Shown: positions 1-10,600 of the stretch, one piece after another
Layout of the letters: every line of letters starts with the position of its first letter
Numbering within the stretch: position 1 is the stretch's first letter
From: Musa acuminata AAA Group
Taxonomy: Eukaryota; Streptophyta; Magnoliopsida; Zingiberales; Musaceae
NCBI RefSeq assembly: GCF_036884655.1
Contig: NC_088342.1
Coordinates: 12,833,501 to 12,897,500, forward strand
Direction: 5' to 3'
DNA: 64,000 bases
Position numbers and translations under genes: made by a program
The notes under the pieces: generated by a model
The model's input: only the letters and a program-made list of their open reading frames with translations
What the model was told of the DNA's origin: nothing
Databases searched by the model: none

Positions 1-1262
1 GCAGCCTCGGGCGACGCGCCTACCACCTGGGTACAAGAACTGCTACGCTTCAAACGGGACGGGACTCTTCCGCCCGACGAAGCTACGGCTCGACGCCTGC
101 GTCGCACGCATGCATGGTATACCGAGGTGAGTGGACGACTCTACAAGCGGTCCTTCACATACCCCCTCCTACGGTGCTTGGAGCCCGACGAAGCTCAGAC
201 GGTTCTGGCTGAGGTCCATGAGGGAGTTTGCGGGGAACACATCGGCGGGCGAACCCTGGCACACAAAATACTTCGCCAAGGTTACTACTGGCCGACCATG
301 TGCCGGGACGCAAAGGCCCACGTACAACGGTGTAGTTCGTGCCAAGAACACACCCGCACGCCTAGGCAGCCCGCGGTCCCGCTCACCCCCATCGACTGCG
401 CATGGCCATTCGCGCAATGGGGTCTGGACCTGCTCGGACCTTTCCCCCCAGCCTCGGGACAACGAAAGTACATCTTCGTGGGTGTGGATTATTTCACAAA
501 GTGGGTCGAGGTCGAACCACTGGCGACGATCACGGAGCGGCAAATAGAAAAGTTCGTATGGAGGAACCTGGTGACTCGGTTTGGCTTGCCCAAAACCATC
601 ATCACAGACAACGGGCCCCAGTTCGCAGGTAGAAGGTTCCGGGAGTTCTACGCGAACCACGGAATCCAGCTAAGGTTCAGCTCGGTGGCTTACCCTCAGA
701 CGAACGGGTTAGCAGAGGTAACCAATCGGTCCATTCTGGACGGGCTCAAAAGGAGAGTATTCGCAGCCCAATCGACTTGGACGGACGAACTCCCGAGCAT
801 TTTATGGTCGCTACGCACCACCCCAAGACCGGGACTGGAGAGTCCCCTTACAGCCTCACGTTTGGAACCGAAGCTGTCCTACCGCCCGAGGTAGCCATTG
901 CCACCCTTCGGACAAGAAGTTATTACGAGAAAGTCTCGAACGAAGGACTTCGAGCCAGCCTTGACGTGCTCGAGGAGCGACGCGCCGACGCACACTTGAA
1001 GGCCCTCTCTTATAAAAGAGCCGTCGCAAGGGTCTACAACAGGAAGGTACGACCCCGACCAATTAAGTTAAGCGACCTAGTCCTACGCAAGACCGAGGTC
1101 AGCGACCCGACCCGAGCGAGGGGAAAGCTGGCCCCCAAATGGGAGGGACCTTATCGGGTCGTCGAGATAATCCGACCAGGTACATACCGGCTCGTGACAA
1201 TGGACGGTTCTCCTCTACCGAGAACGTGGAACGTTCAGAACCTTAAGAAATTCTTCGTTTGA
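1..1262 (+). pseudogene. Retrotransposon pol 3' end: integrase, one frameshift
   Basis: The reading frame is open from base 1 through the RNase H-integrase linker (GRLYKR, PLLRC). The integrase zinc finger follows, with His residues in VHEGVCGEH and Cys residues in CSSCQEH, at about 200-350. The DDE core has Asp in GLDLLGPF (about 430), Asp in TDNGPQF (about 610) and Glu in GLAEVTNRS (about 715). Near 820 the frame breaks: frame 1 runs off to a stop at 894 while the conserved sequence continues in another frame (GESPYSLTFGTEAVLPPEV) to a stop at 1262. This fits a single-base deletion in a C-run. The tail carries the usual integrase C-terminal features (KWEGPYRV, TYRL, RTWN). Integration activity from this copy is unlikely. 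Confidence 0.9.
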
Positions 1263-1397
1263 GAAAGGAGTTTCTTTGAAGGAGTTTCTTTCTTTGGCCT
1301 AATGGAAGAAAAAGTTTTTTCGTCCAAGGAAAAAGAAATTTTTCCTCTGGGAAAGGGGAAGTTTCCCGTCCAAGGGAAGGAGAAGCTTTTCGCTTGC

Positions 1398-1399
<2 letters not shown>

Positions 1400-1458
<59 letters not shown>
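1400..1458 (+). repeat. Poly(A) tract, 59 bases
   Basis: An uninterrupted run of A lies 140 bp after the pol stop, inside the gypsy element. On the minus strand it would encode a run of phenylalanines, which is not a gene. It may be slippage-grown, or a retroposed tail fixed in the element. Confidence 0.9.
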
Positions 1459-1459
<1 letters not shown>

Positions 1460-1552
1460 CGCTAGCTGAGCAATACACAAGAGGGGAAAAAGTTTTCTTT
1501 TATTTCAAAAGGAAACCAACTTACAGGATTCGACCCCGACTTACAAAATCGA

Positions 1553-2665
1553 CTAACACCTTAGAAAAGCAAAAATACAGGACCTTTCTTTATTAAGGGG
1601 GACGTCCAGGCGGTCGTCAAAGGGGACGTCCAAGCGGTCGTTAAAAGGGACGTCCTCGGGCATGTCTACCTCCAGATCCTCGGGGTGGGGAGTGAAGGGA
1701 TCCTCCTCCACCTCGAGGCCGGGGTGACGAGCGCGGAAGCGGGACGTGGCGATTCGGTATCCGTATTCAAAGGACACCCGCCCCGTCCGCATCAGCCCGA
1801 GTTCGAACCCCTCGGACTTCTTGTACGCCTCAATGAGCTCCCTGTCCTTGACGGGTCGGAGACACGCCTCTTCCGCCAGCGTTTCCGAGGCCGCTCTCGT
1901 CTCCGCCTTCGCCTCATCCAGCTTTTTGCTAAGGGCGCTCGCTTTCGTCTTCAGCAGACGGAGCTCGGTCCGCTCCACCCTTAAGATCTGCTGGAGCTCC
2001 TCGCTCGATTTCTTGGAGGCCTCGAGCTCCGACCTAAGGCGAGCCGCCTCCGCCTCCAGGTCCGCCGCGAGCTTCTCGGCAGCCGCCACTGCCTCCGAAC
2101 TGGCCCCGGCTCGGGCCTCCTCGACCTAACGGCGGAGCTCGGCATTACGACTGACGAGGCCCCCGATGACCCGGCCAGCGTCACGCACCCTATCCATCAG
2201 GGTCGTTGCATAGTGAAGGCCCTATAAGAAAAAGACGGGTCAGGAAGAACAGCATCGAGAAGCAAGCCCAAACGGGAAGAAGGAGAAGCGCTTACCCAGG
2301 TCAGGGACTGAGCGGACTTGTTGAGCAGAGCCTCCGAGGGCAGGGTGTACAAATCCCGAGCCATGTCGGGATGAAGCGCACCTCGAAGGAAGGTCGCAGA
2401 GGAATCTCCTCCGGGACAGGCCTCCCCAGCGGGCGACCAAGGGGTCATTGGCCTCCCCAATCGGGATCTCGGCCACCAGCCGCGCTAGGAATAGTTCCTT
2501 GTCCCCGACAAGCAGCCGGCATAAGTCACGTACGGAGAAAGGGCGCGGACCCTTCCCCGCCGTCCGCCGACTAGGCCCGGCCTCGACCCGACAGGGGCCC
2601 GCTTCAGCCCCCTTTGAGGGTGCTGCCTTTGCCTTCTTCCGAGGGCGCCCGACCTCGACCTCCAA
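1553..2665 (-). pseudogene. Antisense accessory ORF of the gypsy element, C-terminal coiled-coil part
   Basis: Two minus-strand open segments (2665-2240 and 2089-1553) continue the antisense ORF that starts at 3584. The first is basic and Pro/Arg-rich (RPRKKAKAAP). The second starts with a heptad-rich alanine/glutamate coiled coil (EKLAADLEAEAARLRSELEA, with SEELQQ and LDEAKAE after it) and ends in an acidic tail with short Asp-rich repeats near 1600-1660. Plant gypsy antisense proteins of the Transposase_28 type commonly pair an N-terminal conserved domain with a C-terminal coiled coil. Stops between the segments show this copy is broken. Function is unknown in the family. Confidence 0.65.
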
Positions 2666-2686
2666 CGGAGCGTCCTTCGAGCCGGG

Positions 2687-3584
2687 CTACAGGTCGGCTG
2701 GCAGTGCTGGGGGAGGAGCTTGCAGCGCATTACCCCCCAGAAGCGATCGGAGGTTCACCATTTCTACAAGTAATAGGAAAGATATTAGTACCAGGAGTAA
2801 GCCGCGCAAACACCCGAACCAAACGTTACTAACGTACCTAGAGGCATCGGGCTGAGACCCGCCTCGACTAGCCACTGCTCGGTCATGTTCCGGAGGGCCT
2901 GGGAGCTGGAGAGAATCTCCCTGAGCCTCCCCAGGTCTTGGCACTCTGCTTCACTCAAGCCTGGGGTGGTGTTGTCGACCGCCCTCGCGGACCACCGAAC
3001 CCCAAAACCCCAGTCCTTTGCGCAGCTAACGTAAAAAAATCTCCCCTTCCATCCTTTATTATTGGAAGGAGCCCCCCGACTCGAAAGCCCGTCCGGGCAG
3101 ATAGGAAGTAACCCCCCGAACCTTTGGAGAGGCGATAGCAGGAGAGAAATAGGTTTAGGGTAGGGGTGATGTTGGCATGGTAGCATTCCCCCAGGAATAC
3201 CACTAGGTAACGCCAGGAGTTCGGAGCCACCTGAGACGGCGAAATTCGCCAGAAAGAGATACAAGATACGATGAGGGGGTGGAGGGGAAAGCGCAGACCC
3301 GCCTCCAGGGCGTTTAAGGTCAGCGCGAAACCCTTCGGGACCGAGTCGTACGCCCGCTGTCCTGGTTCAGGGGCACTAAGGATGTGGTCCTCCGGGATGC
3401 TATAACGCTCCCGGAGTCCCCCCAACAGTGACCCACTCACGGTGGAGTCATTGTCGTACGGCCACATCAAGGCCTCCAAGGCCCGCGCCACTTCCCCGTC
3501 AGAGGATTCCACAGGAGACGTCGGAGGACGTCCCCCCTCAGCTACACAGGAAGGGGAAGAAGGAGAGGGAGAAGAGGACGACAT
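2687..3584 (-). pseudogene. Antisense accessory ORF, N-terminal 'putative gypsy type transposon' domain
   Basis: The segment 3584-2955 begins MSSSSPSPSS and reads into a conserved block (YSIPEDHILSAPEPGQRA, GFALTLNALEAGLRFPLHPL, PNSWRYLVVFL). I recognise this as the domain annotated 'putative gypsy type transposon' (Transposase_28, PF04195). Near 3060 the conserved reading passes to another minus-strand frame (WKGRFFYVSCAKDWGFGVRW to NMTEQWLVEAGLSP), then to a third near 2760 (MVNLRSLLGG). At least two frameshifts therefore break this copy. The ORF is antisense to pol, as in Tat-type elements. No biochemical role is established for it. Confidence 0.75.
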
Positions 3585-4032
3585 TTCAACTGACCTTAAC
3601 AGGGAGGAGCTACGAGGAAAGGGAGGACAACCTAGGAAGCGGGGAAGAAAACTGGAAAGGGGACGGCAAGGCCTGAAGGAGGCTCAGCGGCGAAATATAA
3701 AAGCGAAGCTGGGCGTTCGCTATTTAAAGAGGATATCCCGCCAGAACCAGCGCCCCTTCACCTCCCGAGAATGGGCGGCAGCCCACCCACGCACGCGCGT
3801 AACCGTCACGTCAGAAACGCCAAAAGACGGCCCGCCTTAATGAGGGCCTGACGTGGCAGCCCCGTTGAAGCGGCAACGCCCTGGTGCCTCGATCTCAATG
3901 CTCGAAAGCGTGCGGCAAAAGTAACCAGTCCCCTCAGAAAGGGAATCAAATACGGCAGCTTTTCGACTCCCGCTACTACTAAGTAGGCACGGAGGGAAAG
4001 AAACACAAGTGGCTTTTCGGGCCACCAGACCG

Positions 4033-4470
4033 TGCCGCGCTACTCGGCCGCATGACCCTCGCGACCACGCCTGCGCGGTCTGTCCGCCTGCGTCGTGCTA
4101 CTCGGCCGCATGACCCTCGCGACCACGCCTGCGCGGCCAGCCCGCCTGCGTCGTGCTCCTTGGCCCTATGTTCCCCGAGACACGCCTGCGCGGTCAGCCC
4201 GCCTGCATCGTGCTCCTCGGCCCTATGCTCCCCGAGACACACCTGCGCGGTCAGCCCGCCTGCATCGTGCTCCTCGGCTCCCTGCTCCCCGAGACACACC
4301 TGCACGGTCAACCCGCTTTCGTCGTGCTCCTCGGCCCCCTACTCCCCGAGACACGCCTGCGCGGTCAGCCCGCCTGCGTCGTGCTCCTCGGCCCCCTGCT
4401 CCCCGAGACACACCTGCGCGGTCAGCCCGCCTGCGTCGTGCTCCTCGGCTCCTTGTCCCCCGAGACCACC
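4033..4470. repeat. 57-bp GC-rich minisatellite inside the gypsy element
   Basis: About seven to eight head-to-tail copies of a roughly 57-bp unit are present; the key pieces are GTGCTCCTCGG, CCCCGAGACAC and GCGCGGTCAGCCCGCCTG. Spacing measured between successive CCTGCATCG landmarks (4202 and 4259) is 57. The two leftmost copies are more diverged (CGCATGACCCTCGCGACC). Because 57 is a multiple of three and GC content is high, all frames stay open, giving spurious 19-residue repeat ORFs. It lies between the antisense ORF and the 3' LTR. Confidence 0.9.
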
Positions 4471-4598
4471 TCCCTCGCCGCGGCTTGCCCGCCCAAGACG
4501 AGCTCGACCTCATGTCGCCTGAGACTACTGCAGCACCAAATGACAAAGCCATGCCTCGGACTCCCCCCTATCGCAGTGACCGACGCATAGCTTCTTCC

Positions 4599-4610
4599 GG
4601 GAGGGGAATA
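4599..4610 (+). other. Polypurine tract of the gypsy element
   Basis: GGGAGGGGAATA sits immediately before the TGATGAGG that opens the LTR. This is the expected position of the plus-strand primer of an LTR retrotransposon. Confidence 0.8.
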
Positions 4611-5231
4611 TGATGAGGGCAATAATGGCGACATGACGCGCTACGACGTCAGCCTTGACTGGACGACACTCTGCCCGAAGAAGGCAATAATGCCGACACG
4701 ATGGGCGCTGACGTCACCCGCTCTCAGACGAAGACTTCATCGTTGTTTGACCAACGCGCTCGACCGAGGCAAAGGAGAACGACCACCGAGGCACGCCCAT
4801 ACCCTGCGGCAGTTCGGTTCTCCACGCAGCATCAATGGTAATGTCAGACGCCATCAGAGGTACGATCCTGCCTCCCGCAGGCAGGCACATCAGGTAACAC
4901 TAAATCGCCCTATAAATACCCCCGAGTTCTAAACGAAGGGGGAGGAGACTTCACTAAAAAAACTCCTTCCACATCATCTAACTTGATCGTCAGAGGGGTC
5001 GGGCCGAGCTTCCGACCCGACCTGTGTGCAGGTACAAGGGCGAGGTTGCATCTTCCCAGTGCCGCGGAACAGCTTTACTCCCACGCAACGTCCCGCCCGG
5101 ACCATTGTAACCGGCCACCCCGGCTGTCCCGAGGAGCGCCGCGCAAGATCCCCGCGCATTCGAACCCGAACCAAGCCGCATCGGCCCCGAAACCACAGCA
5201 TAAAGTTGTTTACACTAACACTACCCTTACA
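4611..5231 (+). repeat. 3' LTR of the gypsy element
   Basis: It begins TGATGAGGGC just after the polypurine tract and ends near 5231 in TTACA, about 620 bp. It contains a TATA box and changes abruptly to AT-rich gene-intron sequence beyond 5231. The exact right end is inferred from the CA ending and the composition change; another nearby CA could serve. Confidence 0.75.
4911..4918 (+). promoter_or_regulatory. TATA box of the LTR promoter
   Basis: TATAAATA lies in the middle of the LTR, about 300 bp from its left end, the usual U3 core-promoter position. In this 3' LTR copy it would drive transcription rightward, antisense to the GPX gene. Confidence 0.6.
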
Positions 5232-5332
5232 GCAACCTAATGAAAGCCAATGGTAAACCAAAAGTATATAGTAGATAACAGCTAATTGTCTTGATGGGGA
5301 AAATTTTGCCAGCCAAGGTAAGTAGCACATAC

Positions 5333-6414
5333 CATTGTTCTTGTACTTCTCATACAGCTGACTCAGCTCAGTGTAGTTCGAATTAGTCAACCCACTACCA
5401 CAAATATAAGTAACAGATTTATTTTAGATAATAAACAGAGGCAGCAAAAGTATGAAAACATTTTAACCCTCAATTACAAGAAACTAATCTGACCTTCTAA
5501 GATATATTTCAACTAATCTGTTACTTAAAGACAAAAAGCAATCTAAATAGAACTACAATACCATTGTGATGCAACGTTGACAATCAGCAATGCTTTCCCC
5601 TTGTAAGTGCCAAGATCCACATCATTTCCCCTGGCATCCTGCAATGGAAGTGATACAACACATTGTCTACCTCAGATTACATAACCACAAAAACCAAGAG
5701 ACAAAAACTTCTTTCCACAAATAACAAGAGTTCCTAGAAGTTACAACTCGAAACATTAACATATCAGTAGATTCAACACCATGACACTCGTCCTATCTAG
5801 GCGCTAATGAGTAAAAACAGAATGAATTCCACAACTTGACACAAAGCAAAAGGATTCATTCAAGATTGATGCAAGAAAATACACTTCCTCTGGTTCACAA
5901 AATTATTCACAAAATTATTCACAATAAGAATAAAGATTCTCATAAGGTTTCCAAATTACGCGACCATCAAAAACTATCACAAGTTGCTTACCATAAAAAA
6001 AGATCACAAGTGTTTCAAGAATCGACCAATGACCCATCCCTGGAACCCTAACCCAATCGCACACAACAAATTCGTACAAGCACCAACATTCCCTGAGAAA
6101 ACAAGACCGAAGCACCAAAAATCCATAACTACAGGAGTAGGACATTAAAATTACGCGTCATTGTCGACTCCAGTCGACAGATCAAAACAAAACGAACAAA
6201 ATAAACAAGTAATTTGTTGTCAAAATCCCATTTTTCGAAAAGTCCTCCAAATAACACACTCGATCCAAAAAGTTTGATCTTTAAAAAGGAACCATCCCGA
6301 AAACACACAAGGAAAAAGGAAGCGGGCAAATGATGCTGAGAAGAAGAGAAATTTCCGTAGACAAACCTTGACGGTGAAGTCATGGATGGATGCGGTGGCC
6401 TTGGAGGAAGCCAT
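5333..6414 (-). CDS. GPX: Glutathione peroxidase-like protein, exons 1-3 only (gene split by retroelement)
   Basis: Three coding exons join in frame: 6414-6367 ([16 protein letters not shown]), 5638-5562 ([15 protein letters not shown] to NVASQ) and 5394-5333 ([18 protein letters not shown]). All have GT-AG borders. The joined reading is the N-terminal third of a plant glutathione peroxidase, a thioredoxin-fold enzyme that reduces hydroperoxides, in plants mostly with thioredoxin. The peroxidatic cysteine in QCGLTNS is a TGT codon split across intron 2. The short N-terminus has no transit peptide, suggesting a cytosolic form. Exons carrying FPCNQF, WNF and the resolving Cys are absent: at 5232, 101 bp into intron 3, sequence becomes the LTR of a gypsy element that fills the window's left end. 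The rest of the gene is either beyond the element or lost. No frameshift is visible in the three exons. Confidence 0.92.
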
Positions 6415-6660
6415 ATCAGACGCGAACCCTGAGATCTATCGAGGTCGCACAGGCTGCGATGGAGGAGAAATCAAGCAGAGGCGGAGGAATAGGGTCGGTA
6501 GATTGATGTAAATGAAGGAGAGCTCGTTGGGTTTTATTTATGCCAACGATGGCGAAGGAGCATCAAACAACAGCAGAACCCATGTGAGCTTCTACGCCTT
6601 CCACGTAAATAATGAACACGCCCACGTTGTGAGATGCCGCAGTCAATGACCGACTCCGCT
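6415..6660 (-). promoter_or_regulatory. 5'UTR and core promoter of the GPX gene
   Basis: Upstream of the ATG, the minus strand is a pyrimidine-rich leader with no upstream ATG close to the start. A TATA-like CATAAATAAAA lies at about 6533-6543, roughly 120 bp before the start codon. The element boundaries are inferred by eye. Confidence 0.45.
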
Positions 6661-7699
6661 CGTCGTCAATGACCGCCTTTGCTCGTTCACACGATGTGAG
6701 TAAAATTTAACGATCGAATTCCCGGAAAAAAGTTTTTTTTATTTTTATTTTAACTAGCGTCCTAATTTTTATTTTTTTAAATTAAAAATATTACTCCTTG
6801 TTGTCTTTGCTTAGCATCGTTAATCGTCATCGGACTCACTTTTGTCTCCGTGAGTACTCGTCGAAATCACCCGAGTGCTTGCCCTACCTCTCCTCTCCTT
6901 TATTCCCTCGAATATACTTATTTCTTCACAACTATAATTCTTTGTTTTTTTATTCATAATTTTTTTTTATGTTTTCATCGTTGATTGATTGTCTATGTCG
7001 TAAACAAGAACGAAGAAGACAAATCGAACAAGACGAAAGAGAGAAGAATTAGAACGACGAAAACTAGTTAAGGTGATGAAGGGTCTAATAAAAATAAGGT
7101 AAAATGATTTTTTCACGCAAAAATAAATGCTTTACAAGAATTTTTAGATGTAAGATTGTAAATTTATCAAAACTAAAGGTTTTTTTGAGAAATTATTTTA
7201 AAATAAATTTATGTTATATAAATATATTTGAAATACCATTTTTATATATTCATTTAGAATATGAACCATAGTTTAATGTGAAAGCTTCCTTCTTGGAACA
7301 TTCTAGTGTGAAGTTGTGGTGGGTGACAATCCAATTCGCCATTTTGTTGCCAGCAAGAGCAAATTTGGAGTCTCTCATGAGAACCTGAGTAAAGTGGTAA
7401 CACTGTCGATCAAAAGGCATATATACAAGACAAAAATAACTTGCAATTCTCAAACAAGATGAGGATCAGAACATGACTCCCATCTGTTGCAAGTAGTACA
7501 ACCTGATGGATAATACAAGCTTACGGTGTCTCTCCCCTCGCCATCTCTACATAAACACCACCAAAGATCAAGGCAAAAGATAACCAGCTACAGCAACAGA
7601 TACTCCTACGCATAAAGCACCAAGGAAGAACAGCTTCGAAGACCATGACAAGCAACCAACTCCACTGGAGAGGCCATCCGAATCGATGCTGCTCCTGCT
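6661..7699. other. Intergenic AT-rich spacer and MCTP 3' flank
   Basis: No coding exon is recognised. A T-rich stretch runs about 6730-6790. The part nearest 7700 is presumably the 3'UTR of the minus-strand MCTP gene. Confidence 0.5.
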
Positions 7700-10600
7700 C
7701 TAGAGCAAGCTGTCCGTCCTCGCCGGCAATCGACGGAAGAAGTTGACGGGCACAGATGGCAACTTGTGTCTGAACCTTGGATGCCTCATCAAGTAGAACC
7801 CCGCGGCAGCTGCCACCACTTGCAACGGCGTCACGTACAGCACCATCGCTGCACACAGGCAGAAGACCAGGAACATCGCCGTGGCCCGGGGATCCCTCCA
7901 TGTTAGCAGCAAATGCAGTCTCTCACCCTGAGTCGCGATGTCGCCCACCACCGTCTGTATCCTCCCGGCCACACTCCTCAGCCGATCATACCTCATCCTC
8001 ATGATCTCCGGGTTCCGAGAGGTTGGGTAGGTGTCGAACTCCTCGTCCAGCTCATCCGGATCCACTGCCTCCACGGAAGAGATCTTGGTGTTCATGTGCG
8101 GTGGGTAGCGGGGGCGGAACCGGTAATTCCAGACACCTATAAGAAACATGTAGAGGAAGATGGTCGGAAGTATCAGCTCAGGGAAGCAGACGAGCATGAT
8201 GAACAGGATGTGCACCAAAATGGTGGTGACAGGGTTCTTCCACGAGCACACATCGCCGAACCATTTCGCCACCGCGAACAGGCCCGAGAAGACGGACATG
8301 AGCCGGAAGAAGTTCGCCTTGCTTCTGCGCATGCTCCACAGGTGAGAATGCGCATCTGACATGTACTCCACGACCTCCTTCCGCAGCGGTGGCTCCATTC
8401 GGCTCAGCCGAGCGGCCACGATCTGCACAGCTTGGTGGCGGAGCATCTCTTGCTGGATTATGGGTAACGGGCGGATGTAGTGCATCTTGGGCAGGAGCGG
8501 TTTCGAGTAGATGAACATGCTGTTGACCATCGACGTCACCGAGAACCGAATCGCAAGGTGGAGCTCGCCCATCTTCTTGACGCCCGAGTTGTGGAGCACC
8601 AGCAGCGGGTAGGTGTTGGTGTAGATGCGCCCGGTTTCCAGCGTGGAGAGACGGATTCTGACCTTCCCAATCTTCACGTCCTTGTTGCCGCCGGTGCTGG
8701 AATCTTTCTCGCTAAGCTGGCAATTGTCGAAGACGCCGACGGTGAGGACGGTGGCGTGGTCGTAAACGTCCCAGGTGTACTGCTCATTGAACCTCGGGCT
8801 CATGTTGTCGACGATAGTGCGAGTTCTCACCCACTTGTGGCCATACTTGGCGACGCAGTAGGAGTCGCAGGTGCCCTTCCCGTCCCTCGTCTTCATGGGG
8901 TGGAGACCGGTCGCGTTCAGGACGCCGAGCTCGAGCAGCCCGATCGGAGGCTTCCACAGCTGCTTCGCCGTGGGCCGCAGGTCGCTGCTGTAATGGGTGG
9001 ACTCGTCGAGCACATGATATCCTCCGTCGAGGCAGATGCGGACGTGGATCTTGCTGGAGAACTTGTCCTCCTTCAGCTGGTCCACGTCCACCGCCACCGG
9101 CCTCTTCAGGTTCCACCACTTGGAGCGGATGATCCGGTCATCGGCGCGCTTTTCCACGGCGGCCAAAGGTACGTGAACGCGGCCGATCTCCTCGTCTTTG
9201 TTGTGCGCGACGCGATCTTCCACGGACAGGATCAGGTCCTCCTCGAAAGGCTCTGCCGCCACGAACATGAACTCTTCGTTCCACAGGAAGTTGGGCGTCC
9301 GGGACTGGATCGCCTTCGTCTTCATCAGCTGGCCTCCGATCCGAGCTTTGCAGAGCACGTCCGGGAACCTTTTCTTGTCGGAAACAAAGATGTCGTGGGC
9401 CTCAATGACGTTGACTCGGACGTACCATAGCCTCGGCGCATGGTACACCTTTGCGCGTATGTAGTTGCTCAAGGTGTGGGCGTCAACAGCGGGAACGGCG
9501 TCGGAGTGCGTGGCGTAGGCGAAGGACTCATCAGCTTGGGTTCCATACCACACAGCCAGCATCAGCTCGCCTTTAATCTTCTCCCCCTTCTTGTCCTCGA
9601 GCCGGTACCACTCGGGAGCTAGCGGGCTGTCGGGGGGGACTCGCGAAGGGACCTCGTTCAGATCGAAGCGCACGAGCCCCACGAAGTCATCCTTGACGAG
9701 GTCCTTGTCCTTGAGCACCACCTCCATGAACGAAGCTTGCACTCGTTCCCTGGCGAACGCGAACACTTGGTTCCACTCCGGGCTCTGGTTCTTCTCAAAA
9801 TGCCTCGTGGTTCCCTTGTAATTGCCAAGTCTCACCTCCACGAACGGGTCGAGGCTCCCCGTGATGTCCTTGGCCGGCAGCTCACGCGCCTTCACCACCC
9901 GCACGAAGAGGTACTCCATCTTCTCCACCAGGTCGAAGGCGCCCGCCTTTTCCCCGGGTATCATCCGGCCGCCGATGATCCGTCCGCCGCCCAGGGAAGG
10001 GCTGGTTTCTTTGAGCTGGAAGTCCACCGGCTGCTGAGAGGACGACGACGAGAACATCTTCACGACTCGAGGCGGCTCGGATTTCATCTCGTCCGTCGCG
10101 TACCTCACCGACTGATCGACCGCTTGACCTGCTGCAGAGTAGTACGGCTGCGGCGGCTGCTGCTGCTGCTCTCTAGCGAGGTGGTGGAAGGTCCGAAGTG
10201 GCTCGGGTCTGCTCTCCTGGAACGGGTTCAGGCTCGAACCGGTGACCTCAGCCTGAGGTTGCTGCGCATGGCTTGAAGCAGGGCTGCCAAGGATTGGATC
10301 GAAAGCTGGCTGAGGAACGGAAGACCTTATGGAAGGGTCATCGGTGACGAACACCTTGAGGCCGAGTTCTCCTTTAACGCGTGAGAAGATCCCACGCTTC
10401 TCCAACGGATAGTGCAAGTCCACCGCGTCGGAGTAGGGGACGAAGGAGGTTCCTGCAAGCCGCACCTTCCCGATGAAGGACCCGGAGTTGGTCGCCCTGT
10501 TAAAGTGGTAGACGTGGGCTTCGAGGGGGCAGTCAGAGAGGGTGGACGGATCAGAGACGTTGAAGTAGAAGCTCTCATTCCAAACCGGGTTAACGTCCTT

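Larger units (their letters stand above)
1..5231 (+). mobile_element. Ty3/gypsy LTR retrotransposon (Tat-like), 3' portion
   Basis: The window opens inside pol and runs through integrase, an antisense accessory ORF, a minisatellite, a polypurine tract and a 3' LTR. The 5' LTR, gag, protease and RT lie outside the window. Integrase followed by an opposite-strand ORF before the 3' LTR is known for plant Tat-lineage elements, hence the lineage call. The right boundary is taken at 5231, where LTR-like sequence ends in TTACA and AT-rich intron sequence of a glutathione peroxidase gene begins. The target duplication cannot be checked because the left end is absent. Confidence 0.88.

Noticed and set aside
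1235..1480. Minus-strand ORF dominated by phenylalanine
   Set aside because: It is the complement of the poly(A) tract; no domain or gene context.
4033..4470. CRISPR-like repeat array
   Set aside because: Units are contiguous without unique spacers, and the setting is a plant retrotransposon.
4052..4634. Overlapping ORFs with 19-residue repeats on both strands
   Set aside because: They arise from the 57-bp GC-rich minisatellite, whose period is a multiple of three.
8480..9430. 316-aa plus-strand ORF opposite MCTP
   Set aside because: A shadow of the GC-rich MCTP exon; no family resemblance.
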